From a virus: 64,000 bases of DNA. Of the stretch, positions 24,881-36,120 are shown one piece after another. The number at the start of each line of letters is the position of its first letter. Positions within the stretch are counted from its first letter, which is position 1. The stretch lies in IMG/VR virus record IMGVR_UViG_3300009108_000751, positions 171,682-235,681 of that record; one strand, given 5' to 3'. Made by a program: the position numbers and the translations under genes. The notes below the pieces were generated by a model. It was not told where the DNA came from and ran no database searches. It saw nothing but the letters and a program-made list of their open reading frames with translations.

Positions 24881-27487
24881 ATGCAGCTTGATGAATTTAC
24901 CGACGTCGCCGGCGACATTATCATGTCGTCGATCCAGAAGGCAAAAAGCTTAAATAAAGCTCCAGTGCCTGAGTTCATACTTGAAGGTGTCATAGAGCAC
25001 GCAGATAGCCCTGTGTCTGCAATGATGATCAGCCACAAGATAGACAAGGAAAAGGTTCTTAGGGAGACTAAGGAATATTTGTCTACGCTCCCTGATGCGC
25101 CAGATGTTCATTCGTCTGAAGCGGGCGTTATTACTGTTCACCCGAGACTTGCGGCGCTTTTAGAGCGCGCCAAGAAGTCAGCTAACGACACCGGGGATGC
25201 TTATGTTGATACGCTTACTGTCTTCAAGCAGTTTTACACAGAGGGAACAGACAACAAGGGTACCCATCTTCTCACTTCTAACGGGATGTCGATGGAGAAA
25301 GCAGTATCTTCTTTCAAGAAGATCAGGGGCAACAAGAAGGTCAAGACTCGAAAAGAGAGGCTAGACTCTAAGGTCCTTGAAAAATACTGCACCAACATGG
25401 TTAAGGCTGCTTCATTGGGAGAATTCTCTCCCGTAATCGGTAGAGAGTTTGAGACTCGAAGAATCATCCAGATCTTATGTAGAAAATCCAAGAACAATCC
25501 AATCATTATCGGTGAGTCTGGAGTTGGCAAGACTGCAGTAGTTGAAGGATTGGCACAGCGGATACACAGAGGTGACGTCCCTGATTTCCTACAGGACTCT
25601 GAGCTTTATGAGCTAAGGATATCATCCCTTGTCGGAGGTGCTAAGCACAGAGGGGATTTAGAGGAGAGGGTAACTGAGCTCATGGACGTGATCTCCAGCC
25701 TTCCCAAGAACATCGTCCTGTTTATCGATGAGATCCACAGCATTGGTAGCACTGGGAGCGAGACAAGCCTCTCAGACCTTTTTAAACCTGCTCTTAGCAG
25801 AAACAAGATTAGGATTATTGGTGCCACTACCCTTGATGAGTACAGAAACTTTATTGAAAAAGATAAGGCTTTGGAGCGAAGACTCCAGTCTGTCTTTGTA
25901 GAGCCGCCAAGTGTTCGTGAGACTGTCGGAATCTTGCGAGGCCTCAGAGATACATACGAAGCCTTTCACGGTTTGCACATAAAGGATGCATCGCTTATTA
26001 CGGCATCTGAGCTATCTGATCGCTATATAACTTTTCGAAATCTTCCTGACAAAGCTATTGACCTTATTGACGAAGCTGCAGCAAGAGTAAGAGCAGAGAA
26101 CGAGATGACGCCTGCTGTAATGTCTGACCTTTCACAGAAGCTCTTAATGATCGACATTGAACTTGACTCTCTTCGAAAAGAATCAGATGATGATGCTAAG
26201 GAAGAGATTAATGAGCTTGAGAAAGAGCGTGCCAACGCCCAGGAAAAACTTAGTACACTCCAGCGAAAATTTGACACGGAAAAAGGTGTGATTGATCGAT
26301 ATCGAAAGGCTAAGGCGGCAAAACTAAAAGTAGAATCCAGGTTGGCAGATGCTCAAGCCGGCGGCGCTGATAGAGATGACTATTTCCGCATGAAAGTGGA
26401 GGATCTACCCAAAGTAGAAGAAGATCTTAGAGATGCCCAGCAAGCTTTCCACCAACTCCGCCAGTCAGGTGAACTAATGGTAAAAGAGGAGATAAGCCCA
26501 CTCGAGATAGCTCAAGTGATCTCAGATTGGATCGGTATTCCAGCTGAGAACTTATCTAAGTCTGATCGAGAGAAGCTCGCAACGCTAAGGGAGGATATCG
26601 AGGCACAAGTTTACGGTCAGCCCGATGCTGTGAAAGGCGTATCAGATGCGATCATTCGTTCTCGTGCAGGCCTCTCAGATGAGTCAAGACCGATCGGATC
26701 TTTTCTGTTCTTGGGCCCATCAGGTGTAGGAAAGACATGGCTTGCTAAATGTTTAGCGAAACTGATGTTCGATGACTACGAGCACATGATTAGAATTGAC
26801 ATGTCAGAATACGGTGAAAAGCATTCTGTGTCTCGCTTGGTAGGCGCTCCTCCAGGGTACGTCGGTTTTGAACAAGGCGGCCAGCTGACTGAAGCAGTTA
26901 GAAGACGACCGTATTCTATTGTACTACTTGATGAGATCGAGAAGGCACACCCAGAAGTGTTTGATGTTTTGCTTCAGGTCTTAGATGACGGAAGGCTTAC
27001 GGACGGACAAGGTCGAGTAGTAAACTTTAAGAATACCATTATCATCATGACATCCAATATCGGATCGCATCTTTTGCTCGAAGCATTATCCTCGACAGGC
27101 GAGGTGTCTAATGCCGTTCGTGAGCAAGTCATCACTTTGCTTCGAGCCAAGTATAGACCTGAGATCTTGAACAGAATCGATGAGATCGTTGTGTTCAATC
27201 CACTATCCAAAGATCTTCTAGGAAAGATCGCGATCACCTGCTTAGAAGAAGTTAGAGATAGGCTGTCTAAGAAGAAGATAAAGATTGAGTGGACAGACCA
27301 GCTAATACAATATTTGAACAGCCAGCAGTATGACCCATCCCAAGGTGCTCGAGGAATGAAGTCCTTTGTCAAGAAGCACGTTGAGACAGATATCGCCTCT
27401 GCCATCGTTCATAATCATGACGTGTCAAGCTTTAAGATTGATGTAGTGGATGATAAAGTGCAAATTCAACCCGTAGAGAATAATTAG
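24881..27487 (+). CDS. ClpB/ClpC-type double AAA+ unfoldase
   Basis: An 868-residue Hsp100 protein. The N-terminal domain is divergent. Module 1 has GESGVGKT (near residue 211) and VLFIDEIH. A charged coiled-coil middle domain lies at about 410-530. Module 2 has GPSGVGKT (near 612), GAPPGYVG, IVLLDEIEKAHP and an intact sensor region (EILNRIDEIV). I see no IGF/IGL loop in module 2, which argues for a ClpB-like disaggregase or assembly factor rather than a ClpP partner. It may remodel virion or replication complexes. Confidence 0.92.
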   Translation: MQLDEFTDVAGDIIMSSIQKAKSLNKAPVPEFILEGVIEHADSPVSAMMISHKIDKEKVLRETKEYLSTLPDAPDVHSSEAGVITVHPRLAALLERAKKSANDTGDAYVDTLTVFKQFYTEGTDNKGTHLLTSNGMSMEKAVSSFKKIRGNKKVKTRKERLDSKVLEKYCTNMVKAASLGEFSPVIGREFETRRIIQILCRKSKNNPIIIGESGVGKTAVVEGLAQRIHRGDVPDFLQDSELYELRISSLVGGAKHRGDLEERVTELMDVISSLPKNIVLFIDEIHSIGSTGSETSLSDLFKPALSRNKIRIIGATTLDEYRNFIEKDKALERRLQSVFVEPPSVRETVGILRGLRDTYEAFHGLHIKDASLITASELSDRYITFRNLPDKAIDLIDEAAARVRAENEMTPAVMSDLSQKLLMIDIELDSLRKESDDDAKEEINELEKERANAQEKLSTLQRKFDTEKGVIDRYRKAKAAKLKVESRLADAQAGGADRDDYFRMKVEDLPKVEEDLRDAQQAFHQLRQSGELMVKEEISPLEIAQVISDWIGIPAENLSKSDREKLATLREDIEAQVYGQPDAVKGVSDAIIRSRAGLSDESRPIGSFLFLGPSGVGKTWLAKCLAKLMFDDYEHMIRIDMSEYGEKHSVSRLVGAPPGYVGFEQGGQLTEAVRRRPYSIVLLDEIEKAHPEVFDVLLQVLDDGRLTDGQGRVVNFKNTIIIMTSNIGSHLLLEALSSTGEVSNAVREQVITLLRAKYRPEILNRIDEIVVFNPLSKDLLGKIAITCLEEVRDRLSKKKIKIEWTDQLIQYLNSQQYDPSQGARGMKSFVKKHVETDIASAIVHNHDVSSFKIDVVDDKVQIQPVENN

Positions 27488-27491
27488 TAAC

Positions 27492-27824
27492 ATGGCAAGC
27501 ACACGCATCATAAATGAACAGGCTTTCGGTCGATCAGACCTGATACGCCCATCTGAAGCGCACTACATCCTTGTTTACCCAAAGGGAGTGCTTCTTAATA
27601 ACGTTCTCACAAACATTCGAATCCTGCGAGGTGTCGCTACTGTGTACCAGCGTGACACAATTACGAAGTCTGGTAATCGCTCATTCGTACCGATTGAGAT
27701 TGGATTCATCGTCCCGGAAGGGTATGGCGGACGTGAGAAGTTTGAAGAAGATATGACAGCTTCGATCAAGAAGATCAAGGGTGTTTCCGAGCTGAGAAAG
27801 CACAAAGCTAACCCCAAGAAATAG
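27492..27824 (+). CDS. Hypothetical protein, ferredoxin-like fold possible
   Basis: A 110-residue protein with two similar units, IRILRGVATVYQRD and IKKIKGVSELRKH, separated by a strand (VPIEIGFIVPEG). This hints at a beta-alpha-beta duplication as in small regulatory domains. The Lys-rich end may bind nucleic acid. Its stop codon overlaps the first base of the next promoter. Not recognised. Confidence 0.55.
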   Translation: MASTRIINEQAFGRSDLIRPSEAHYILVYPKGVLLNNVLTNIRILRGVATVYQRDTITKSGNRSFVPIEIGFIVPEGYGGREKFEEDMTASIKKIKGVSELRKHKANPKK

Positions 27825-27852
27825 TGTAAATCACGATCTCGTATGATATAAT
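27824..27852 (+). promoter_or_regulatory. Class A promoter candidate, GTGTAA-17-TATAAT
   Basis: GTGTAA (27824-27829) and a perfect TATAAT (27847-27852) are 17 bases apart, with extended similarity GTGTAAATCAC shared with the copy at 43578. The flap nuclease start follows 18 bases after the -10 box. Confidence 0.62.
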
Positions 27853-27869
27853 CTCTGCGGAGATAATCA

Positions 27870-28688
27870 ATGCGTGTACTCATTCTTGACGGCCACAATC
27901 TTATCCATCGTGCCCGAGCCGGCTACCATCGAGGCGACCACTCAGTAACGTTCATGTTCTTTAGGTCTCTTCGGCCCCTTGTGGAGAAGATGAACCCTGA
28001 CAAGGTCTACTTTGTCCTGGAGGGAAGTCCCAAGAAGCGGATCGCAACCGACGCCAACTACAAGGCCAATCGAAAGATCGACGAGACAGATCCTAAGTGG
28101 CAGGCGATGCAGGACTTCTTTAGGCAGAAAGACGAATGCGTGGAGCTCCTTTACAAAGCGTTCCCGTTCAGCATTGTCCGCCATCCTGATTTTGAAGCAG
28201 ACGACATCATTGCTCACTACGCAAGGTTGCACAAGGAAGATGACGTCATCATCGCCTCAGGTGATTCTGATTTCATTCAGCTGCTAACGGATGAGAACCC
28301 GCAGATCAAGCTTTACCATCCGATTAAAAAAGACTTCGTCATCCCTCCTGACTACAACTATCTGGAGTGGAAGGCTATTCGTGGTGATGCCACAGACAAT
28401 GTGCCCGGGATTCCTCGCCACGGTGACAAGACTGCTGAGAAGATCATGCGTGATCCGGAGCTCTTTGCTAAGAAGATGGAGGATCCTGAGTGGAAAGCAC
28501 ACTTCGAACTCAATCTCAGCTTGATCCGAATCGATCCCTTGACAGAAGATGAGATTGCCGGCATTCACGTTGTTGAACCGGGCTTACATCCAGGCTTAAT
28601 CCAAGAGCAGTTTCAGACTTGGGAGTTTAGCTTTGCGTCTAAAGAGAAGCCTTGGAATACCTTCGTCCAGACGTTTTCTGCTGTATAA
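27870..28688 (+). CDS. 5'-3' exonuclease / flap endonuclease
   Basis: A 272-residue FEN-family nuclease. The metal-binding acids are in LILDGHNLIHRA, EADDIIA, SGDSDF and RGDATDNVPGI, the last lying in the helix-hairpin-helix that grips DNA. It matches phage T5/T4-type and PolI N-terminal nucleases that remove RNA primers and flaps during lagging-strand synthesis. It thus complements the C-family polymerase at 1308, which lacks this activity. Own promoter and GGAG ribosome site. Confidence 0.92.
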   Translation: MRVLILDGHNLIHRARAGYHRGDHSVTFMFFRSLRPLVEKMNPDKVYFVLEGSPKKRIATDANYKANRKIDETDPKWQAMQDFFRQKDECVELLYKAFPFSIVRHPDFEADDIIAHYARLHKEDDVIIASGDSDFIQLLTDENPQIKLYHPIKKDFVIPPDYNYLEWKAIRGDATDNVPGIPRHGDKTAEKIMRDPELFAKKMEDPEWKAHFELNLSLIRIDPLTEDEIAGIHVVEPGLHPGLIQEQFQTWEFSFASKEKPWNTFVQTFSAV

Positions 28689-28728
28689 TTGAACATTTGA
28701 CAAAGATTGTGATACATAATAGCTGCCT

Positions 28729-28995
28729 ATGAATAATCTTAAAAAACTTTTTAAAGCCTCCACCCGAGAGATAAAAATCGGGGACACACTTCAAACCGTT
28801 AAAACTTACCAGTGCAAGAAAGGGTGCGGATACAACAATTCTCGCCCCGATCCTGATAAAAAGACTTGCCCTGGATGCGACTACAAAGAGAAGATTGAGA
28901 AGCAGATAGCTGCCGAAGGCACTCTGCGAACCAAGTCTGGTGCCCCCAAAAGAAAAGGCGGCAACTTTCGTGAAGTAAATAAGGGTGATGATTAG
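28729..28995 (+). CDS. Small zinc-ribbon protein
   Basis: An 88-residue basic protein with CKKGCGYN and CPGCDYKE (residues about 25-50), four cysteines spaced like a zinc ribbon. A Lys/Arg-rich tail follows. Such ribbons often bind DNA or RNA polymerase. It lies nine bases before the Fpg-like gene, which itself lacks the usual zinc finger. That is an intriguing but unproven pairing. Confidence 0.65.
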   Translation: MNNLKKLFKASTREIKIGDTLQTVKTYQCKKGCGYNNSRPDPDKKTCPGCDYKEKIEKQIAAEGTLRTKSGAPKRKGGNFREVNKGDD

Positions 28996-29003
28996 GAGGG
29001 CGA

Positions 29004-29807
29004 ATGCCTGAAGGTCCTGAGTGTAGGCGCATGGCGCTCCAGCTATCTGAAGAAGTTTCAAACAAAAGATTGATCGATATCGTCGTGGAAAGCGGCAGAT
29101 ACACCAAGAAACCCATAGTAGGGATTGATGAGATTCTACAAGAGACACCTTTGAAAATTCAGGGTGCCGGAGTTCACGGTAAGTTTATCTTTTTTCTACT
29201 GGATAACGAGTGGTCGATCTGGAACACTTTAGGAATGTCCGGTCGATGGTCTAGAAACCACGAAAAGCACTCGCGAGTAAGGCTTGTTCTTGATGACGGC
29301 CCAGTATTTTTTAATGATACCAGAAATTTTGGGACGCTTAAGTTCGTTCATGGAAAACAGCCCATTATTGATAAGCTTAACTCTCTTGGTCCGGACTTGT
29401 TAGCAGAAGAATGCACTGATGAAATGTTTATTAAGAGTCTAAGAAGAAAAGATAAAAAGACCATAGTAGAAGCTTTGATGGACCAGTCAGTGGTATCAGG
29501 TATTGGAAACTATGTCAAAGCTGAAGTCCTGTACTTGTGCAAGCTTTCTCCTCACCGCGTCGTCTCTTCGCTGACTGACATGGACCTCAAGAATTTAAAT
29601 CTTGCAACTAGGTCTGTCCTAGTTAGTTCTTTTGATAGCGGAGGGGCAACAATCCAGTCATATAGAAATTTTTATGGAGAGGCAGGAGATGCCTCTCAAA
29701 AATTTGCCGTGTATGGTCGAAAGAATGATCCTCAAGGAAGAGGGGTAATTAAAGAGCAGACTAAGGATGGAAGAACAACGCACTGGGTTCCGGAAGTTCA
29801 AAAGTGA
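29004..29807 (+). CDS. Fpg/Nei-family DNA glycosylase, zincless
   Basis: A 267-residue base-excision repair enzyme. MPEGPE supplies the catalytic Pro2 and Glu3; LGMSGRW, FNDTRNFGTL and SGIGNYVKAEVLY are family motifs, the last being the helix-two-turn-helix. The C-terminal finger (VYGRKNDPQGRG to GRTTHWVPEVQ) keeps its shape but the four zinc-binding Cys are replaced. It is therefore a zincless finger as known in NEIL1 and some viral Nei enzymes. It would remove oxidised bases. Perfect AGGAGG ribosome site. Confidence 0.92.
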   Translation: MPEGPECRRMALQLSEEVSNKRLIDIVVESGRYTKKPIVGIDEILQETPLKIQGAGVHGKFIFFLLDNEWSIWNTLGMSGRWSRNHEKHSRVRLVLDDGPVFFNDTRNFGTLKFVHGKQPIIDKLNSLGPDLLAEECTDEMFIKSLRRKDKKTIVEALMDQSVVSGIGNYVKAEVLYLCKLSPHRVVSSLTDMDLKNLNLATRSVLVSSFDSGGATIQSYRNFYGEAGDASQKFAVYGRKNDPQGRGVIKEQTKDGRTTHWVPEVQK

Positions 29808-29843
29808 CATTTACTTAGCCACACGTCTAAGATAATATCACAT

Positions 29844-30072
29844 ATGATTAACGTAGCCCACATAGGGTCAGGATCTATCTCAGAATACCAGATCGTGACT
29901 ATGAAAAGCTCTTCCTTTAAAAAGGTCGCCGACTTTGAAGCTCTTGATACTAATATGGCTTCTTTTTACAAGACTTATAGGCAGGTTTTGTCTGTGACCT
30001 ATGGGCTCAAACCTCGAGAACTTATACTTTTGCCGAAAGTAAGCAGTATGTTAAAACTATGGAGATCAGCAA

Positions 30073-30086
<14 letters not shown>
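29844..30086 (+). CDS. Hypothetical 80-residue protein
   Basis: A small protein, possibly helical after residue 25 (FKKVADFEALDTNMASFYKTY). It is preceded by an AT-rich stretch with GATAAT and overlaps the next gene by 14 bases. No family is known. It is the first of a coupled series leading to GroEL. Confidence 0.45.
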
Positions 30087-32600
<2,514 letters not shown>

Positions 32601-32611
32601 TATGTACTTAC

Positions 32612-32791
32612 ATGAAAGACAAGTTCTTAAGATTTTATCCTATCATGATCTCTTTCTGGGGATCCTGCCTTATTCTTGACATTATTTTTCTGCCTTTTAC
32701 AGGGATGCGACTCGCCTGGCCTATTTGCATGGCCTATTATGCGATGAGGTGGCACGACATGAAAGACTGGAGCGATAAATTAGATGAGTGA
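32612..32791 (+). CDS. Small two-helix membrane protein
   Basis: A 59-residue protein. Hydrophobic stretches IMISFWGSCLILDIIFLPF and LAWPICMAYYAM suggest two membrane helices with a short charged tail (MKDWSDKLDE). Its end overlaps the next gene's ATG by eight bases, typical of this genome, which supports translation. Function unknown. Confidence 0.5.
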   Translation: MKDKFLRFYPIMISFWGSCLILDIIFLPFTGMRLAWPICMAYYAMRWHDMKDWSDKLDE

Positions 32792-33221
32792 TTGGCGATG
32801 TTTAGAGGGCGCGCCAAGAGATATTAAATCTCATTTGTCAAAATTTCTTAATAAGGGATATGAGCTGCACGTAGGCTGTGATTCCCACCAGTACTCTGAC
32901 TACACACGCCTTGTCTCAGTTATCTGCCTTCGAAAAGGACCAAATGGTGTAATAACTTTTCGAACTGTCCTCAACGAAAAGCCTTCATCTAGCATATACC
33001 TAAAACTTCAACGCGAAGTATTAAAAGCGATCGAGATCGCTCAGCTTGCCGGGGATCTGGGATACGAAAACATTACAGTGCATCTAGATATCAACCCAGA
33101 TGACAAGTATATTTCTAACAAATTTTATAAAGAGTTTGTAAACATGGTGAAAGGATGTGGGTATAAATGCATTACGAAACCAGATGCATTTGCAGCATCC
33201 ATAGCAGATATGTTTACGTGA
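32784..33221 (+). CDS. YkuK-like (DUF458) RNase H-fold protein
   Basis: A 145-residue protein. ELHVGCDSHQYS, a middle helix (LQREVLKAIEIAQL), TVHLDINPDDKYIS and ITKPDAFAASIADM follow the pattern of the YkuK/DUF458 family. That family has a ribonuclease H-like fold with conserved acidic residues. Activity is not established for the family. It starts inside the end of the membrane-protein gene. Confidence 0.65.
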   Translation: MSDWRCLEGAPRDIKSHLSKFLNKGYELHVGCDSHQYSDYTRLVSVICLRKGPNGVITFRTVLNEKPSSSIYLKLQREVLKAIEIAQLAGDLGYENITVHLDINPDDKYISNKFYKEFVNMVKGCGYKCITKPDAFAASIADMFT

Positions 33222-33228
33222 GGTACAT

Positions 33229-33618
33229 GTGAAAAAACTACTACAGACAACAAGACAGAGAATTGATGCCCTTACAGCTCTTCAAGACATCACCCTTCAG
33301 CAGAGAGAGAACGTAGTCCAGGCAGGACAAAGCCATGCAGACAGTGCTTCAAATCAGACTGCCATCCAGGTATCTGAAAAATGGGCAAATCTTCGAGCAT
33401 CCGATGCATTCTCTCGAGGCAAATCTCTTGGGTATGCAAATGCATGTAATGATTTCCTGGCAATGCTTGATGCGTTGGCGTCGTCAATATCTTCTGAGGC
33501 CGCTCATCTCGAAGAGCTTTTTGTGAAAATGGAATCATTTATTGAATCCGAACCAGAGGATGATGCCAGCGAGGACGACTTGGTCCCTTTGGGCTTAGGC
33601 GAGAGCTCTACAGGCTAG
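33229..33618 (+). CDS. Hypothetical helical protein
   Basis: A 129-residue, largely helical protein rich in Gln, Ala and Ser, with an acidic C-terminus (SEPEDDASEDD). GTG start eight bases after the previous stop. After it, bases 619-785 of this kilobase hold no gene I can defend. No family recognised. Confidence 0.5.
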   Translation: MKKLLQTTRQRIDALTALQDITLQQRENVVQAGQSHADSASNQTAIQVSEKWANLRASDAFSRGKSLGYANACNDFLAMLDALASSISSEAAHLEELFVKMESFIESEPEDDASEDDLVPLGLGESSTG

Positions 33619-33785
33619 ATCTCATAAAGCGCGCATACCTAGCCCTTTTCAGTTTGCCAGATTACAAAAGATCGATGCTACAGCAAGAGGTAGTCCGAGT
33701 TAGAAATAGAATTCGGTACTTTGAAAATCAATCTTAGAAGTTTCCTTTTTGATCCTCTATTTATATGCGTAAGGATATCTTGTAA

Positions 33786-34202
33786 ATGAGTAGTCAGTTT
33801 TCACCTGCAGCCGGAGTCGTGATCTTAAAGCATATGGACGGAGATTATCATGTTCTTTGTCTTAAGACAAAAAGTGGCAAATATGATTTAACCAAGGGGA
33901 TTATCGACCCGGGTGAAGATCCTTTTGAGACCGCCCTGCGCGAAGCCTACGAAGAAGCAAACATCTCAGAGATCGATTTTCCTTTTGGTAGGCAGTCCCT
34001 TCACCATGATGCATGTGAGATGTTTGTAGGGATAACAACAGAAGAACCTGAGATACGCCCAAACCCCCACAACGGAGTGCTTGAGCATACTGGCTACAGG
34101 TGGATCCCCATCTTAGATGCAGTAAATTCAGACAGGATCAAGGGATTTCTGCAACCTTCTGTTATGTTTGCTTACAACCTCATTAGAGATAAACAACTTT
34201 AA
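33786..34202 (+). CDS. Nudix hydrolase
   Basis: A 138-residue enzyme with the Nudix box GIIDPGEDPFETALREAYEEANI (residues about 39-61, starting G and containing REAYEE). The penultimate position holds Ala-Asn instead of Gly. It hydrolyses nucleoside diphosphates linked to another group, such as oxidised dNTPs, ADP-ribose, NADH or Ap4A. Closeness to two DNA glycosylases suggests a nucleotide-pool cleansing role, but NAD metabolism is also possible. Preceded by a TCTATTTAT motif. Confidence 0.88.
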   Translation: MSSQFSPAAGVVILKHMDGDYHVLCLKTKSGKYDLTKGIIDPGEDPFETALREAYEEANISEIDFPFGRQSLHHDACEMFVGITTEEPEIRPNPHNGVLEHTGYRWIPILDAVNSDRIKGFLQPSVMFAYNLIRDKQL

Positions 34203-34222
34203 AATTTAATGTAATATCGTGC

Positions 34223-34648
34223 ATGGATACTTGGAAGCCACCTCGATCGCCCTACAAGCTTATTCAAGAGGATCTTTATGATGACCCTTGGAAAGTGCTG
34301 GTTGCTTGCGTCTTTTGCAACCTTACAAGGCGGAATACAGCAGAGCCCTTGCTTTGGCAGTTCTTCTCTGACTATCCTACACCCTTTGCTGCATCTAGTG
34401 CAGATATCAAGCAACTTGAAAATCTGCTCAAGCCAATAGGCCTCAGTTCACGCCGGGCAAAAACGCTTAAGAAGATGTCTAGCGAGTATATTTCTATTGA
34501 CTGGAAAGAGCCGATTGAGCTTTACGGCATAGGAAAATACGGTAACGATGCATGGAAAATATTTTGCACGAATGACTGGAAAAGCGTTACACCTAAAGAT
34601 CATGCGCTAAGCTGGTATCATACGTGGTTATTGGAAAATTTCAACTAA
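34223..34648 (+). CDS. MBD4-like helix-hairpin-helix DNA glycosylase
   Basis: A 141-residue protein aligned by eye, end to end, with the catalytic domain of animal MBD4. It has PPRSPYKLIQEDLYDDPWKV, LLKPIGLSSRRAKTL, PIELYGIGKYGNDAW (the helix-hairpin-helix) and TPKDHALSWYHTWL. Asp126 in KDH is the expected catalytic aspartate. There is no iron-sulfur cluster. MBD4 removes T or U opposite G and 5-hydroxymethyluracil. A phage copy could repair deaminated methylcytosine or act on modified bases. Confidence 0.85.
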   Translation: MDTWKPPRSPYKLIQEDLYDDPWKVLVACVFCNLTRRNTAEPLLWQFFSDYPTPFAASSADIKQLENLLKPIGLSSRRAKTLKKMSSEYISIDWKEPIELYGIGKYGNDAWKIFCTNDWKSVTPKDHALSWYHTWLLENFN

Positions 34649-34675
34649 ATTCATAATTAAGATAGGAATACTAAG

Positions 34676-34861
34676 ATGAACGACCAGGAAATTAAGAACC
34701 TAATACAGATTAGAAAATACATTATTGAGTGTCACGATAGTCTCGACGGCGCCGGACACCCAACAAGCGCTATGGTAAAACAGTCTGATGTTGCGCATGA
34801 ATACACACAGCTTGTCAAGATGCTTGACGGTCTACTGAAACCATATGTTAATTTTAATTAA
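34676..34861 (+). CDS. Hypothetical 61-residue protein
   Basis: A small helical protein (EIKNLIQIRKYIIECHDSL, then VAHEYTQLVKMLDGLL) with an intervening GAGHPTSA turn. An AGGA-type ribosome site lies upstream. No family recognised. It lies between the MBD4-like gene and the basic Lys/Ala-rich gene. Confidence 0.5.
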   Translation: MNDQEIKNLIQIRKYIIECHDSLDGAGHPTSAMVKQSDVAHEYTQLVKMLDGLLKPYVNFN

Positions 34862-34882
34862 AGCATAGCAGGAGAAAAGAAG

Positions 34883-35266
34883 ATGCCCTCAACCACATCT
34901 AGGTCAATGAAAGTGTCAGGAAAGCGCTCCCCAAGAAAACCTGAAGTCGCAAGAGATCCCGATCCCTTGCCACAAGACAAGAAGAAAAAGCCTGCAGCCA
35001 CGAAACCAGCTGCAAAACCTGCAGCTCAGAAGAAGAGCCGCGCCAAAAAGAAAGTAACTTCTCCCGAGGATGCTATTCTGATGTCCTCTGCTGTCAATCC
35101 TGACCTTGAAAAAGCTGTTAAGCCTAAAAAGAAAGCGCCAGCAAAAGCTTCTACGAAAAAGGCCACATCTAAGAAATCAGCAGAGAAGAAGCCAGGATCC
35201 AAGAAATCTGCCGCGGGGACTAAAGCTAAAAAACGCACAACGAAAAAGTCTTCTAAGAAGTCATGA
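34883..35266 (+). CDS. Lys/Ala-rich histone H1-like basic protein
   Basis: A 127-residue, very basic low-complexity protein built of KKPAATKPAAK-like and KKSAEKK-like units. It resembles histone H1 tails and bacterial AlgP/Hc-type DNA-condensing proteins. It would bind DNA non-specifically, perhaps in the packaged genome. In the middle (residues about 60-80) is an unrelated peptide, PEDAILMSSAVNPDLEKAV. That peptide nearly matches the C-terminus of the virion protein at 18000, which suggests a shared docking or processing signal. Confidence 0.72.
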   Translation: MPSTTSRSMKVSGKRSPRKPEVARDPDPLPQDKKKKPAATKPAAKPAAQKKSRAKKKVTSPEDAILMSSAVNPDLEKAVKPKKKAPAKASTKKATSKKSAEKKPGSKKSAAGTKAKKRTTKKSSKKS

Positions 35267-35278
35267 TGTGAGAGGTAA

Positions 35279-35746
35279 ATGAAGGTTCAGATTGCTTTTT
35301 ACAAAGCAGAACCGGAGAATTGGAGAACACGCTTCATCCGATGGTGGACACAGAGTCCATATTTGCATGCTGAGCTCATTATTCAAGATCACTTTGCAGT
35401 CGGCATAAGCCCAGAAGATGACTCAGAAGTGAGAATGAAGCATATTATCATCGACTCAGACTGGGAAACCCTAGATATTCATCTCGCAGACGATCAGTAT
35501 TTTAACATCCTGAGATTTTTCGAAAAGACCAAGGGGCAGAAATATGATTGGGTTGGCATGCTCCTCTCGCAGTTTACACCTTTTTCTATAAAGCATGATC
35601 GAAAATGGTACTGCTCACAGTGGATAGCTCATGCGCTAATGATCGCAGGCGTCTTTCCAGTCACATATGAAAAGATTACTCCGGCAAAATTACACAGTAT
35701 GTTGCTGGAGACAAGCCCTGCAGAGATCTCTAAAGATCCCCCTTAG
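35279..35746 (+). CDS. Permuted papain-like (NlpC/P60 superfamily) hydrolase
   Basis: A 155-residue protein. The conserved His is in SPYLHAELII and the catalytic Cys in KWYCSQWIAHAL, in the His-before-Cys order of the circularly permuted NlpC/P60 (YiiX-like) class. IRWWTQSPY and YDWVGML are also typical. Members cut peptidoglycan peptides or lipid amides. It has no signal peptide. It might be a virion-associated or auxiliary lysis enzyme. Confidence 0.72.
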   Translation: MKVQIAFYKAEPENWRTRFIRWWTQSPYLHAELIIQDHFAVGISPEDDSEVRMKHIIIDSDWETLDIHLADDQYFNILRFFEKTKGQKYDWVGMLLSQFTPFSIKHDRKWYCSQWIAHALMIAGVFPVTYEKITPAKLHSMLLETSPAEISKDPP

Positions 35747-35760
35747 GCTCTAAGGGATTT
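35740..35760 (+). terminator. Weak hairpin, possible terminator
   Basis: CCCTTA (35740-35745) pairs with TAAGGG (35751-35756) around a five-base loop, overlapping the stop codon and followed by ATTTACT. The stem is short and the T-run poor, so this is only a possible terminator. Confidence 0.3.
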
Positions 35761-35778
35761 ACTAGGAATGTTTAGCGG

Positions 35779-36120
35779 ATGAAACTAAGCCTTCACAACC
35801 TAAAGCACAAGATTGCCTTTTGGGCTTCAGCAAATCTTAAGCGCCTATGGAAGCGTTACGGGCTTCCCTTGTTGATTATCTTCGTTGTGTGGGAGATCAT
35901 CGAGGACGTCATCTTCCCTTTGATCTTCGCGTGGCTTGGTGCCAATGTTAATCCCGCTTTCTTTGCAGGTATACCAGTAGCTTGGCTGCTGTGCCTGCAC
36001 CCTATCGCCGTGCCGCTCATCTGGTGGCTCTACTGCTTCGTTCTACGAAAAGATAAGTGTGAGCACGGCAAAGCCAAAAATATATGTCAGGAATGCTTAT
36101 CACATGAAATACGTAGCTGA
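35779..36120 (+). CDS. Membrane protein with C-terminal zinc-binding motif
   Basis: A 113-residue protein with two hydrophobic helices (LPLLIIFVVWEIIEDVIFPL and WLLCLHPIAVPLIWWLYCF). A cytoplasmic tail holds CEHGKAKNICQEC, three cysteines and a histidine able to bind zinc. Function unknown. Its last 17 bases overlap the PEP synthase start. Confidence 0.6.
   Translation: MKLSLHNLKHKIAFWASANLKRLWKRYGLPLLIIFVVWEIIEDVIFPLIFAWLGANVNPAFFAGIPVAWLLCLHPIAVPLIWWLYCFVLRKDKCEHGKAKNICQECLSHEIRS

Noticed and set aside
33619-33785. Short frame ending at 33737 (reads ...YLALFSLPDYKRSM...)
   Set aside because: It looks protein-like but lacks a plausible start codon with a ribosome site; left unannotated.
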